Positions 27,420 to 36,807 are shown, numbered from the stretch's first letter. The stretch is DNA of 64,000 nucleotides from Blastococcus sp. HT6-30 (GCF_039729015.1 NZ_CP155792.1:1822001-1886000), one strand, 5' to 3'. Made by a program: numbers and translations. Notes: generated from the sequence alone by a model not told the origin.

Positions 27420-28546
27420 TCACAGCAGTGTCAGCTGCTCGGCCGGCCCGGCCGACGGGGCTCGCCCGCGGGCCGGCGCGGGCACGGTGCCGGGCGACCC
27501 ACCGGAGGGGAGGGTCCCGGCGGGGAAGCCGGCGGCCTCGTCCACGGGCACGCCGTCGGCGACCGCCGGGTCGACCCGGCGTGCTGCGCCGCCGGACCGG
27601 CGGTCGAGCCCGTGGCGCACGAGCAGGGGCGCCACCCGCCGTGCCAGCCAGGCGCGGTACTCGGCCGGGACGTACGCGCGCCGGGCGTAGAGCTGCTCGT
27701 AGCGCGGGACCAGCTCCGGATGCGCGCGGCCAGCCAGGCCATGAACCACTCCCGGGCACCGGGGCGCAGGTGCAGCGGGATGACCGTCACCCCGGCGGCA
27801 CCGGCGGCGGCGATCGCCCCGAGGGCCGTGTCGAGGTGCTCCACCGTGTCGGTGAGGCCCGGCAGCACGGGCGCGAGGAAGACGCCGCAGGGCAGCCCCG
27901 CCTCGGCGAGCGCCCGCACGAGATCCAGTCGGGCGCGCGGCGTGGGAACGCCGGGTTCCAGGCCGGCGTGCAGGTCGTCGTCCCAGATCGCCAGGGAGAC
28001 CCCCAGGCCGAGCGGGACGTCGCGGGCCGCCGCAGCGAGCAGTGGCACGTCGCGCCGCAGCAGGGTGCCCTTGGTCAGCACGGAGAACGGGGTGCCCGAG
28101 CGGGCGAGCGCGCCGATGACGCCGGGCATGAGCCGGTAGCGCCCCTCGGCCCGCTGGTAGGGGTCGGTGTTCGTGCCCAGCGCCACGTGCTCGCGCTGCC
28201 AGGACGGCCGGGCGAGCTCCCGCTGCAGAACCTCGACCAGGTTGGTCTTCACCACGACCTGGCTGTCGAAGTCGCGGCCGGTGTCCAGCTCCAGCCACTC
28301 GTGCGTCCGGCGGGCGAAGCAGTAGACGCACGAATGGCTGCAACCACGGTAGGGGTTGATCGTCCACGGGAACGGCATCGCCGACTCCCCCGGCACGCGG
28401 TTCAGGGCGCTCTTCGACCGCACCTCGTGGAAGGTCAGCCCCGGGAACTCCGGCACCTGCACGCTGCGCAGCAGGCCGCGGATGCTCGGCATGCCCGGCA
28501 GGGCACCGGTCTCCTCCAGGTCCAGCCGCTGCGCGTCCCACCGCAT
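27420..28546 (-). pseudogene. Rv2578c-family radical SAM protein, frameshifted
   Basis: From the ATG at 28546 the frame encodes MRWDAQRLDLEETGALPG, the radical-SAM cluster GCSHSCVYCFA (CxxxCxxC), VALGTNTDPYQRAEGRYRLM and VFLAPVLPGLTD, clearly the Rv2578c/SplB-like family. Family sequence continues to REWFMAWLA near base 27730; after that the family C-terminus (RAHPELVPRYEQLYARRAYV ... EQLTLL, stop at 27420) is found only in another frame. One base is missing within GGCCGCGCGCATCC. Either the gene is broken in its last third or the assembly has a one-base error in a GC run. All earlier motifs are intact. Substrate is unknown. Confidence 0.85.
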
Positions 28547-28586
28547 GGCCCTATGCGAACACATGTTCGAACCGGTGTCCAGCGGG

Positions 28587-29060
28587 TCAGAGCAGGGGGC
28601 GGGCCTCGTAGGGGGTCGAGAGGACCACCGTGGTCCGGGTCGTGACGTTCGCGGTGCACCGGATCTCCTTGAGCAGGAGCTCCAGCGCGTCGGGCGAGGC
28701 CACCCGCACCTTGAGGATGTAGCTCTCCACGCCGGCGACCGCGTGGCACTCCTCGATGGCGTCCAGGTGCGCGAGCAGGGCCGGGGCGTCGTCGGTCTGC
28801 GCATCGGTCGGGGTGATCGACACGAACGCCGTCAGCGGCAGCCCGATCTGCGTGGCGTCCAGCGTCGCGCGGTATCCGGTGATGAGCCCACGCTGCTCCA
28901 GCCGGCGCACCCGCTGGTGCACTGCCGAGACGGACAGGCCCACGCGCTCGGCGAGGTCGGTGTAGCTTGCGCGGCCGTCCCGGGCCAGGGCGGCGAGGAG
29001 GGCGCGGTCGACGTCGACCGCGGTCGCCCCGGCCTCAGCCGGGGAGTTCGACGAGCTCAC
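28587..29060 (-). CDS. Lrp/AsnC family transcriptional regulator
   Basis: 157 residues: an N-terminal winged HTH (DRALLAALARDGRASYTDLAERVGLSVSAVHQRVRRLEQRGLITGYRA, residues ~18–65) and a C-terminal RAM ligand/oligomerisation domain (LPLTAFVSIT, VESYILKVRVASPDALELLLKEI). These octamer-forming regulators sense amino acids. The GTG at 29060 overlaps the end of the upstream M24 peptidase gene by 26 bp, so the two are co-transcribed; control of peptide or amino acid use is a reasonable inference. Confidence 0.93.
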   Translation of the reverse strand: MSSSNSPAEAGATAVDVDRALLAALARDGRASYTDLAERVGLSVSAVHQRVRRLEQRGLITGYRATLDATQIGLPLTAFVSITPTDAQTDDAPALLAHLDAIEECHAVAGVESYILKVRVASPDALELLLKEIRCTANVTTRTTVVLSTPYEARPLL

Positions 29061-30189
29061 GGGAACCGTTGTTGAGGACGCGGACGCCGTCGTCGGTGCA
29101 GACCACGATGTCCTCGATGCGGGCGCCGTGGCGGCCGGGCAGGTAGATACCCGGCTCCACCGAGAACGCCATGCCCGGCTCGAGGGGCAGCTGGTTGCCC
29201 GCGACGATGTAGGGCGCCTCGTGGGTGTCCAGCCCGATGCCGTGACCGGTGCGGTGGATGAAGTACTCCCCCCAGCCGGCGCCGGCGATGATCTCACGCG
29301 CCGCGGCGTCGATCTGCTCGGCGGTGACGCCCGGCCGCACGGCCGCGGTCGCGGCCTGCTGCGCCTCGTGCAGCACGGCGTACCACTCGGTGACCTCGGC
29401 ATCGGGCGCGCCGCCGACGACGTAGGTGCGGGTGCAGTCGGAGCGGTAGCCGGTGGCGGTCTCCCCGCCGATGTCCACCACGACCAGGTCGCCGGCGGCG
29501 ATCACGCGGTCGGAGAGCTCGTGGTGGGGGCTGGCCCCGTTGGGCCCGGCGCCCACGATGGTGAAGTCCACGCCGACGTGCCCCTCGGCCAGGATGGCGG
29601 CGGCGATGTCCGCGCCCACCTCGGCCTCCGTGCGCCCGACGGTCAGCCACTCCCCCATGCGGGCGTGCACCCGGTCGATGGCGGCGCCGGCCAGCGCCAG
29701 CTCCTCGACCTCGGCGGGGGTCTTGACCATGCGCAGGCGGTCCACGACCGGCGACGCCAGCTCCAGGGCGGAGCCGGGCAGTGCCCGCTGCACGCCGAGC
29801 GCGTGTTCGGCCCAGGTGCGCGAGCCGACGGCGACCCGCACCGGGGCCGAGCCCAGCCGCTCGGTGGCGGCCGAGGCGAGCGCCGCGTACGGGTCGTCGG
29901 TCTCGTCCCAGGCCATCAGCTCGAGGCCCAGCGCACCCGCGGGGCTGACGCCGACCATGGGGGCCTCCAGCCGCGGCACGACGAGGAAGGGCTCCCCCGA
30001 CCGCGGGACGGCGAGGGCGGTCAGCCGCTCCATCGCGTGCGCGTCGTACCCGCACAGGTAGCGCAGGTCGGCGCCCGGGGTGAGCACGAGCAGGTCGACA
30101 CCCAGCTGTCCGGCGACCGCCCGCGCGGCGTGCACCCGGTCGGTGGTCAGGAGCGGGCCGGTCCCGGCCGGAGTCGTCACGGTTCCCAC
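29035..30189 (-). CDS. M24 family Xaa-Pro dipeptidase/aminopeptidase
   Basis: 384 residues with the creatinase-like N-domain and a C-terminal pita-bread domain. Metal ligands are visible in VVVDIGGETATGYRSDCTRTY (two Asp), HRTGHGIGLDTHEAP (His), FSVEPGIYLPGRHGARIEDIV (Glu and Glu). It removes residues from X-Pro peptides. M. tuberculosis pepE (Rv2089c) has the same neighbours, the exonuclease gene Rv2090 and helY. GTG at 30189 is supported by a TAGTCT box 6 nt upstream. Overlaps an Lrp gene at its 3' end. Confidence 0.93.
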   Translation of the reverse strand: MGTVTTPAGTGPLLTTDRVHAARAVAGQLGVDLLVLTPGADLRYLCGYDAHAMERLTALAVPRSGEPFLVVPRLEAPMVGVSPAGALGLELMAWDETDDPYAALASAATERLGSAPVRVAVGSRTWAEHALGVQRALPGSALELASPVVDRLRMVKTPAEVEELALAGAAIDRVHARMGEWLTVGRTEAEVGADIAAAILAEGHVGVDFTIVGAGPNGASPHHELSDRVIAAGDLVVVDIGGETATGYRSDCTRTYVVGGAPDAEVTEWYAVLHEAQQAATAAVRPGVTAEQIDAAAREIIAGAGWGEYFIHRTGHGIGLDTHEAPYIVAGNQLPLEPGMAFSVEPGIYLPGRHGARIEDIVVCTDDGVRVLNNGSRELVELPG

Positions 30190-30195
30190 CCGCGC

Positions 30196-30201
30196 AGACT
30201 A
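30196..30201 (-). promoter_or_regulatory. -10 box (TAGTCT) of leaderless M24 peptidase gene
   Basis: On the minus strand TAGTCT, 6 nt, GTG at 30189; no SD. Confidence 0.6.
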
Positions 30202-30351
30202 ACCACGGGGACCGCCGTTTCCCGCAATCGTTGCCAGACCGCTACCGTCCGCCGTCGTGGACGAGTTCGCGAGGTCCGGCACGAGCACGGCACCGTCGAT
30301 CACCCGGGCGGCGGACCGCTGCCCGTCCGCCGGGATCGGCGGTGCAGCCGC

Positions 30352-31278
30352 GTGACCACCATGCTGCTGGACGCCGCGTCCCTGTACTTCCGCGCCTTCT
30401 ACGGCGTCCCCACCAGCGTGACCACGCCGGACGGGCGCCCGATCAACGCCGTCCGCGGCTTCCTGGACATGACCGCGCGGCTGGTCGCCACGCAGGCCCC
30501 CGACCGGCTGGTGGCCTGCTGGGACGACGACTGGCGGCCGGCGTTCCGCGTCGAGGCGCTGCCCTCCTACAAGGCCCACCGGCTCTCATCCGACGGCGGC
30601 GAGGAGACCCCCGACGAGCTCGGACCGCAGGTGCCGGTCCTCGTGGAGGTGCTGGCCGCCGCCGGGCTCGCCCGCGTGGGCGCGCCCGGCTACGAGGCCG
30701 ACGACGTGATCGGCACGCTCGCCACCCGCGCGCGCGGCCCGGTCGACGTCGTCACCGGTGACCGCGACCTGTTCCAGCTCGTCGACGACGCCCGCGGGGT
30801 GCGGGTGCTCTACACCGCCCGGGGCATCTCCGACCTCGAGTTCGTCGACGAGGCCGCCGTCACCGCCAGGTACGGGATCCCCGGCCGCGCCTACGCCGAC
30901 TTCGCCGTGCTGCGCGGCGATCCCAGCGACGGGCTGCCCGGGGTGGCCGGTGTCGGCGCCAAGACGGCGGCCGCCCTGATCAACGAGTTCGGGGACCTGG
31001 CCGGCATCCGGGCGGCGGCCGCGCGAACCGTCGTCCCGAAGCCGCCGTTGACCACCGCGGTGCTCAAGAAGCTGCACGCCGCGAGCGACTACCTCGACGC
31101 GGCCCCGGTCGTGGTGGCGGTGGTCACGGGCCTCGACCTGCCGGCGGTCGAGGGCACGCTCCCCCGCGCGCCCGCCGACCCGGGGGCCCTCGCCGCCCTG
31201 GCCGAGGCCCACGGGCTGCAGTCGTCGCTCAGCCGGCTGGGCGCCGCCCTCGGCTGGCCCGACGGCGTGCTGGGCTGA
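30352..31278 (+). CDS. 5'-3' exonuclease (PolA N-terminal/FEN-like)
   Basis: 308 residues. MLLDAASLYFRAFYGVP opens the FEN/5'-nuclease fold; metal-binding acidic clusters are in WDDDWRPAFR, GYEADDVIGTLA, VTGDRDLFQLVD and LRGDPSDGLPGVAGVGAKTAAALI, where the last is the helix-hairpin-helix. It is a stand-alone version of the PolA exonuclease domain, removing flaps or RNA primers. The GTG at 30352 is used; an ATG three codons later is the alternative. Orthologous position to Rv2090, divergent from the pepE-like gene. Confidence 0.93.
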   Translation: MTTMLLDAASLYFRAFYGVPTSVTTPDGRPINAVRGFLDMTARLVATQAPDRLVACWDDDWRPAFRVEALPSYKAHRLSSDGGEETPDELGPQVPVLVEVLAAAGLARVGAPGYEADDVIGTLATRARGPVDVVTGDRDLFQLVDDARGVRVLYTARGISDLEFVDEAAVTARYGIPGRAYADFAVLRGDPSDGLPGVAGVGAKTAAALINEFGDLAGIRAAAARTVVPKPPLTTAVLKKLHAASDYLDAAPVVVAVVTGLDLPAVEGTLPRAPADPGALAALAEAHGLQSSLSRLGAALGWPDGVLG

Positions 31279-31284
31279 CCGGGA

Positions 31285-31926
31285 TCAGGGCTCGGACCAG
31301 GTGTAGCGGGCACCGTCCTCGTCGGTGATCTCGATCCGGAGGGTGATCCGCTCGTCGTCGGAGGTCACCCCGGTGCACTCGTACGTGGCGCCCTGCTCGA
31401 CGGTCATCTCCTCGGCGCACTCGAGGTCGACCGCCACGCCCTCGCGCTGCTCGAACTGGACGGCGACGTCGCGCTCGACCGCCCCGCGCGAGAGGACGGT
31501 CGGCCCCGACGTGGTGGCCAGCACGGCGATGCTCCCCAGCACGACCACGGCCAGGAGCGCCAGGACGGCGAGCACGCCCCGGCGGGGCCCGCGGCGCGCC
31601 GGGGTCGGGTCGGACGGGGGGCCGCCGTCGCCGGGCGGTCCGTACCCGGGCACGCCGGAGGAGGGCGTGGCGCCGGCTGGGAATCCGTAGGGCCCGGCGG
31701 CGCCCGGCGGCGTCGCCCAGTGCTGTTGCGGTGGCGGCAGCGGCTGACCGGAGCCCCCGGGCGGCCGGGCGTAGGGCTGGGTGGCCCCGTGCGGAACGCT
31801 CCCCGGCTGCTGCCGCCAGGGCCCGGGCCGTCCGTACGGGGGCTGCTGGCCGTACGGCGGCGGCTGCGCGGGGCCGCCGTCGGGGTCCCCGCCGCGGCGG
31901 CCGTCGCGGTACGGCGGGTCGGTCAT
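31285..31926 (-). CDS. DUF4333 domain membrane protein
   Basis: 213 residues: a ~105-residue Pro/Gly/Gln/Tyr-rich cytoplasmic tail, one transmembrane helix (GVLAVLALLAVVVLGSIAVL, ~114–133) and an external domain with SRGAVERDVAVQFEQREGV, LECAEEMTVEQGATYECTG (two cysteines) that matches the DUF4333 family of secreted actinobacterial domains. Rv2091c in M. tuberculosis has the same layout and position between the exonuclease gene and helY. Function is unknown; a cell-envelope role is inferred from topology. Confidence 0.88.
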   Translation of the reverse strand: MTDPPYRDGRRGGDPDGGPAQPPPYGQQPPYGRPGPWRQQPGSVPHGATQPYARPPGGSGQPLPPPQQHWATPPGAAGPYGFPAGATPSSGVPGYGPPGDGGPPSDPTPARRGPRRGVLAVLALLAVVVLGSIAVLATTSGPTVLSRGAVERDVAVQFEQREGVAVDLECAEEMTVEQGATYECTGVTSDDERITLRIEITDEDGARYTWSEP

Positions 31927-32008
31927 CGTCGCTCCCGGGTCGCTGGCGCTCTTCGCGGAACGCGCTCGGATTCTGCCGCACCGGCCACGCCCTCGCGGAA
32001 CGCGCCGG

Positions 32009-34843
32009 TCAGCCGCCGACGGCCACGGCCACCACGCCACGCCGGATCCGGTCCACCGCCGCGCGGGCCGTCCGGGCCACCGCGTCGTCGGCGACCTTGC
32101 CCAGCTGGTCGAGCAGGTCGAGCAGCTGCCGGGTCCACCGGACGAAGTCACCACCGGAGAGCTCGGTGCCGGCCTGCTCCGCCCCGGCCAGGACGCGGTC
32201 CAGGCTCTGCCCGTCGGCCCAGCGGTAGGCGGCCCAGGCGAAGCCCAGGTCGAGATCGCGGCTGGCCGGCACGCCATGGTCGAGCTCGACGTCCTGCAGC
32301 CGCGACCGGATCTGCCGCATTCCGCCGATCGCCGCCGCGACCTTGCCGGCCGGAACCGCGGGCAGGCTCGGGGTGTCCCGCCGGGCCTCGAAGACCAGCG
32401 TGGAGACCGCGGCCGCCAGCTCCGGCGCGTTCAGCCCCCGCCACACGCCGGCCCGCAGGCACTCGGCGGCCAGCAGGTCCGACTCCGACCAGATGCGGGA
32501 CAGCCGGCGGCCGTCGTCGGTCACCACCGGGACGTCGTCGACCGCGCCGACCACCTCGGTGTCGGCCGGGACCAGCGGCGCGACCTCCGGCACCAGGTAG
32601 CCCAGCTCCTCCAGGACGTCGCAGGTGCGGTCGAACTGCCGGGTGAGCGATCCGGTGCGCTCGGCCATCGTCCGCTGCAGCGACTCCGCCTCCCGCACCG
32701 CGCGCAACCAGCGCTCGGCCACCCGCACCCGCTCCTCGCGGTCGGGCAGCTGGTGCACCGGGTGGTGACGCAGGGCCTGCCGCAGCTCGGCCAGCACCGG
32801 GTCGTCGGCCGCGGCCGAGCGGTTCTTCACCCGCCGGGCACCCAGCTCGTGCTCCACCCGGGCGTTGCGCAACGTGGAGGCGAGGTCCCGGCGCGCGTGC
32901 GGGCTGCGGTGGTTGAAGTTCTTGGGCACCCGGACCCGGGCCAGCGCCGTCACCGGCGCGGGGAAGTCCACCGAACCGAGCCGGCCGGCCCACTTGTCCT
33001 CGGTCAGCACGAGCGGCCGGGGGTCGGCGAGGTCGGTGATGCCGGGGTCGAGGACGACCGCGAGGCCCTGCCGCCGCCCCGTGGGCACCCGGATGACGTC
33101 GCCCGGGCGGAGCGCGGCCAGGGCGTCGGCGGCCTCCAGGCGGCGCTTGGCCTGCGAGTCGCGGGAGAGTTCCTTCTCCCGGTCGGCGATCTCCCGGCGC
33201 AGCCGCGCGTACGCGCCGACGTCCCCGTGGTCGGACCGCATCTCGGCGGCGAACTGCGCGGCGTCCCGTTCGTGCCGGGCGGCCGCCCGGGCCAGGCCCA
33301 CCACCGAGCGGTCGGCCTGGAACTGGGCGAACGACGACGCCAGGAGCTCCCGCGCCCGCGCCCGGCCGAAGGAGCTGACCAGGTTGACCGCCATGTTGTA
33401 GCTGGGCCGGAAGCTCGACCGGAGCGGGTAGGTACGGGTGCTGGCCAGTCCGGCGACCACCGAGGGGTCCATGCCCGGCGACCAGATGACCACCGCGTGC
33501 CCCTCCACGTCGATGCCGCGGCGGCCGGCCCGGCCGGTGAGCTGCGTGTACTCCCCCGGCGTCACGTCGACGTGCGCCTCGCCGTTCCACTTGACCAGCC
33601 GCTCCAGGACGACGGTGCGTGCGGGCATGTTGATGCCCAGCGCGAGGGTCTCGGTGGCGAACACCGCCTTGACCAGGCCGCGCACGAAGCACTCCTCGAC
33701 CGTCTCCTTGAACGCCGGCACCAGGCCGGCGTGGTGGGCGGCCAGCCCGGCCAGCAGGCCCTCGCGCCACTCCCAGAAGCCGAGGACGTGCAGGTCCTCC
33801 TCCGGCAGCGAGCCGGTGCGCTCGTCGATGATCGCGGCGATCTCCGCGCGCTCGGCCTCGTCGGTGAGCCGCAGGCCGCTCATCAGGCACTGGTGGACGG
33901 CGGCGTCGCAGCCGTTGCGGCTGAAGACGAACGTGATCGCCGGGAGCAGGCCGGCGCGGTCGAGCCGCTCGACGACGTCGGACCGGGCCGGCGGGCGGTA
34001 CCGGGGCCGGTGGTGGCTCTCCCGGCGGCCCGGACCCCCCCAGCTGTCGATCCGGCGCTCGTACTCGCGCACGTAGCGCACCAGCTCGGGGTCGACGACG
34101 GAGGCGCCGCGCTCACGGGTGGACAGCGGACGGGGGCTGTCCCCCTGCTCACCGGCGTGCGCGGCCGGGCGGAGGGAGAACAGGTCGAACACCCGGCTCC
34201 CGACCAGCATGTGCTGCCAGAGCGGGATCGGCCGCACCTCGCTCACCACGACCTTCGTGTCGCCGCGCACGGTGACCAGCCAGTCGGCGAACTCCTCGGC
34301 GTTGCTCACCGTCGCCGACAGGGACACCAGGGTCACCGACGGCGGGAGGTGGATGATCACCTCCTCCCAGACCGCGCCCCGGAACCGGTCGGCGAGGTAG
34401 TGCACCTCGTCCATGACCACGTAGCCCAGCCCGCTCAGCGCCGGCGACTCGGCGTACAGCATGTTGCGCAGCACCTCGGTGGTCATCACGATCACCGGGG
34501 CGTCGCCGTTGACCGCGTTGTCGCCGGTCAGCAGCCCCACCCGCTCGGCGCCGTAGCGCTCCACCAGGTCGTTGTACTTCTGGTTCGACAGCGCCTTGAT
34601 CGGCGTCGTGTAGAACGCCTTCCGCCCCTCGGCTAGGGCCTTGTGCACGGCGAACTCGCCCACCACGGTCTTGCCGGCGCCGGTGGGCGCGCAGACGAGG
34701 ACCCCCGAGCCGTCCTCCAGCGCCTCGCAGGCCTCCACCTGGAACGGGTCCAGGGAGAAACCCAGCTCGGCGGTGAAGTCGGCCAGCATCGGGTGGGAGG
34801 TCCGCCTCCGGGCAGCGGCGTACCGCTCAGCGGGGCTGGACAT
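32009..34843 (-). CDS. helY: Ski2-like DEAD/DEAH-box RNA helicase HelY
   Basis: 944 residues. Walker A APTGAGKT (residues ~52–59), motif Ia TTPIKALSNQKY, motif II DEVH in VVMDEVHYLADRFRG, motif III SATVSN, motif IVa FSRNGCD, motif V TETLALGINMP and motif VI QLTGRAGRRGID give a complete superfamily 2 Ski2/Mtr4-like core. The C-terminal half is the rRNA-processing-helicase-type arch/ratchet region. Orthologue of Rv2092c; a role in RNA metabolism is inferred from family. Leaderless start: TAACGT box 6 nt before ATG 34843. Confidence 0.95.
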   Translation of the reverse strand: MSSPAERYAAARRRTSHPMLADFTAELGFSLDPFQVEACEALEDGSGVLVCAPTGAGKTVVGEFAVHKALAEGRKAFYTTPIKALSNQKYNDLVERYGAERVGLLTGDNAVNGDAPVIVMTTEVLRNMLYAESPALSGLGYVVMDEVHYLADRFRGAVWEEVIIHLPPSVTLVSLSATVSNAEEFADWLVTVRGDTKVVVSEVRPIPLWQHMLVGSRVFDLFSLRPAAHAGEQGDSPRPLSTRERGASVVDPELVRYVREYERRIDSWGGPGRRESHHRPRYRPPARSDVVERLDRAGLLPAITFVFSRNGCDAAVHQCLMSGLRLTDEAERAEIAAIIDERTGSLPEEDLHVLGFWEWREGLLAGLAAHHAGLVPAFKETVEECFVRGLVKAVFATETLALGINMPARTVVLERLVKWNGEAHVDVTPGEYTQLTGRAGRRGIDVEGHAVVIWSPGMDPSVVAGLASTRTYPLRSSFRPSYNMAVNLVSSFGRARARELLASSFAQFQADRSVVGLARAAARHERDAAQFAAEMRSDHGDVGAYARLRREIADREKELSRDSQAKRRLEAADALAALRPGDVIRVPTGRRQGLAVVLDPGITDLADPRPLVLTEDKWAGRLGSVDFPAPVTALARVRVPKNFNHRSPHARRDLASTLRNARVEHELGARRVKNRSAAADDPVLAELRQALRHHPVHQLPDREERVRVAERWLRAVREAESLQRTMAERTGSLTRQFDRTCDVLEELGYLVPEVAPLVPADTEVVGAVDDVPVVTDDGRRLSRIWSESDLLAAECLRAGVWRGLNAPELAAAVSTLVFEARRDTPSLPAVPAGKVAAAIGGMRQIRSRLQDVELDHGVPASRDLDLGFAWAAYRWADGQSLDRVLAGAEQAGTELSGGDFVRWTRQLLDLLDQLGKVADDAVARTARAAVDRIRRGVVAVAVGG

Positions 34844-34849
34844 GGCTCC

Positions 34850-34855
34850 ACGTTA
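34850..34855 (-). promoter_or_regulatory. -10 box (TAACGT) of leaderless helY
   Basis: On the minus strand TAACGT, 6 nt, ATG at 34843. A long palindrome begins about 20 bp further upstream. Confidence 0.55.
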
Positions 34856-34872
34856 GGCGCTGGGCCCGGAAC

Positions 34873-34952
34873 GATCAGGTCGGCTGACCATTCGGGGTCC
34901 TGGCTCACTGCTGACGGGCAGCCAGGACCCGGAACGACCAGGCCACCTGATC
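34873..34952. repeat. 80-bp imperfect palindrome between dagK and helY
   Basis: Arms at 34873–34905 and 34920–34952 are reverse complements at 27 of 33 positions around a 14-nt loop; the inner 11 bp (GGGTCCTGGCT/AGCCAGGACCC) and outer 8 bp (GATCAGGT/ACCTGATC) match exactly. It reaches into the stop codon of the lipid kinase gene and so may terminate the tat–lipid kinase transcripts, or be a REP/MITE-like element. Confidence 0.75.
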
Positions 34953-35862
34953 ATCGGGGAGGTCCAGGCCGGGTCCTGGACGGGGCCGCGCCGACCACCC
35001 GGAGGGCGCCGGGGACGCACTCGCTCACGACCGGCAGCGGCGCCACCGGCTCGCCGTCGGCGTAGGTGGTGACGCCGGCGCAGGCCAGCTCCACGCGGGC
35101 AGCCCGGTGCACGGTGACCAGCGGGTGGTCGACGTGGGAACCGTCGGCCAGTCGCGGCTTGGTGCGGACCAGCTCCCGCCGGGTGGTGGCGCCGACGACG
35201 GTGACGTCGAAGAGCCCGTCGGCCGGGTCGGCGGCCGGGCAGATGCGCAGCCCGCCGCCGTACCAGGCGGTGTTGCCGACGGCGACCATCGTCGCCGGCA
35301 GGGTCCGTTCCTCACCGTCCAGCGACAGCGTCACCTCGTACGGGCGCAGCCGGGCCAGCTCGGTGAGGACGGCGATGTCGTAGCGCCGTCGCCCCGGCGG
35401 CCAGCGCAGCCGGTTGGCCCGGTCGGTCACGGCGGAGTCGAACCCGCAGCACAGCACCGTGGCCCACCACCGGTCCGCGGACCGGCCGGCGTCGACGCTC
35501 CGCGAACGGCCGGCGAGCAGGTCGGCGGCGGCGGCGCGGACCGCTGCGGCGGGGTCGGCGGGCACGCCGAGGGCGAGCGCCAGGTCGTTGCCGGTGCCGG
35601 CGGGGACCACCGCCAGGGGTGTCGTGGTGCCGGCGACCGCCTGCAGCGCGGCGTGCGCCGCGCCGTCCCCGCCGACGGCGAGCACCGCGGCCGCTCCGCC
35701 CGCCACCGCGGCGGTCGCCTGCCGCTCGGCGTCCGGCCGCGTGCACGCGTCGAGGACGCGGGGCGTCAGCCCGGCTTCCCGCAGCAGGCCGGGGACGGCG
35801 GCGGACAGGGCCCGTGCGCGGCCCCGGCCGGCGGCGGGGCTGGTGAGGACCGCGACGTCCAC
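34951..35862 (-). CDS. diacylglycerol kinase family lipid kinase
   Basis: 303 residues. The N-terminal nucleotide-binding domain has TSPAAGRGRA, the GGDG motif in LAVGGDGAAHAALQAV and PAGTGNDLALALG; the C-terminal sandwich has NTAWYGGGLRICPAADPADGLFDVTVVG and YADGEPV, as in DgkB/YegS-type kinases. It phosphorylates diacylglycerol or a related lipid. The GTG at 35862 is 5 bp beyond the tatC stop, so it is probably translated from the tat transcript. M. tuberculosis lacks a gene at this exact position. Confidence 0.92.
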   Translation of the reverse strand: MDVAVLTSPAAGRGRARALSAAVPGLLREAGLTPRVLDACTRPDAERQATAAVAGGAAAVLAVGGDGAAHAALQAVAGTTTPLAVVPAGTGNDLALALGVPADPAAAVRAAAADLLAGRSRSVDAGRSADRWWATVLCCGFDSAVTDRANRLRWPPGRRRYDIAVLTELARLRPYEVTLSLDGEERTLPATMVAVGNTAWYGGGLRICPAADPADGLFDVTVVGATTRRELVRTKPRLADGSHVDHPLVTVHRAARVELACAGVTTYADGEPVAPLPVVSECVPGALRVVGAAPSRTRPGPPR

Positions 35863-35867
35863 GCCGG

Positions 35868-36782
35868 TCAGCGCTGGGGGGACGGCGAGGAGTCGACGGG
35901 CTCGTCGAGGGATGAGGGGCGGGCGTCGAGCGGGGAGGCCTCGTCGTCGCCGAGGTCGTGGAAGTGCTCGGCGGCGGCGCGCCGGGCCCGGCGCCGGTCG
36001 ACGACGCGGGCGAGCTGGATGGCGAGCTCGAACAGCACGATCATCGGCCCGGCCATGAGGAGCATGGTGAACGGGTCCTGCGTCGGCGTGACGAACGCGG
36101 CGAACACGATGGTGAGGAAGAAGATCCACCGGCGGCTCCTGGCCAGCACCTCGTGGCTCAGCACCCCGGCCAGGTTCAGCGCGACCGCGATGAGCGGCAC
36201 CTCGAAGCTGGCGCCGAACGCGACCAGCAGCGACAGCACGAACCCGATGTAGTCCTGGGCGGTCAGCGCCACGACGACGCCGTCGCCGGCGAGGCTCAGC
36301 AGCAGCTCCAGCCCGGCCGAGAGCGACACGTAGGCCAGGACGGCGCCGAGGGCGAACAGCGTCGAGGAGACGGCGACGAACGCGATGCCGTAGCGCTTCT
36401 CGTTGCGCTTGAGGCCCGGGGTGATGAACGCCCACAGCTGGTACAGCCAGAACGGGGCGGAGAGCACCACCCCGGCCAGGAAGGCGACCTTGAGGCGGAT
36501 GAAGACGCCACCGAAGACGTTGGTGATCAGCAGACCGCACCCACCGGCGTCGTCCCCGCCGTAGCGGAGTTCCTCGGGCAGCCCGCAGTACGGGGCACGG
36601 ATGAACTCCCCGAGGCCGTGCCCGTACCACCAGAACGAGATCGCGGTGGCCACGAGGATGGCCAGCCCCGCCTTGGAGATGCGGTTGCGCAGCTCGGTGA
36701 GGTGCGCGATCAGGCTCATCGTCGCCTGCGCGTCGCGGGGTGGCCGACGCCGACGGCGCGTGCCGCGGGTCGACTCGCTCAC
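35868..36782 (-). CDS. tatC: twin-arginine translocase subunit TatC
   Basis: 304 residues with six membrane spans. MSLIAHLTELRNRISKAG is the conserved TatC N-terminal signature that binds twin-arginine signals; FWLYQLWAFITPGLKRNEKRY, FGASFEVPLIAVALN and AFVTPTQDPFTMLLMAGPM follow in order. The GTG at 36782 gives the ~21-residue N-terminal extension ending ATMSL that mycobacterial TatC also has; ATG 36719 is the alternative. The tail is acidic. It forms tatA–tatC with the gene 25 bp upstream. Confidence 0.96.
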   Translation of the reverse strand: MSESTRGTRRRRRPPRDAQATMSLIAHLTELRNRISKAGLAILVATAISFWWYGHGLGEFIRAPYCGLPEELRYGGDDAGGCGLLITNVFGGVFIRLKVAFLAGVVLSAPFWLYQLWAFITPGLKRNEKRYGIAFVAVSSTLFALGAVLAYVSLSAGLELLLSLAGDGVVVALTAQDYIGFVLSLLVAFGASFEVPLIAVALNLAGVLSHEVLARSRRWIFFLTIVFAAFVTPTQDPFTMLLMAGPMIVLFELAIQLARVVDRRRARRAAAEHFHDLGDDEASPLDARPSSLDEPVDSSPSPQR

Positions 36783-36807
36783 CGCCGGGCTCCCGGGTGC
36801 AGGAGGG

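Noticed and set aside
31781-34636. Very long plus-strand open frame opposite helY
   Set aside because: Antisense shadow: His/Gln/Arg/Gly-rich with no family features, common in GC-rich genomes; similar shadows lie opposite metH, dop, ARC and pafA.
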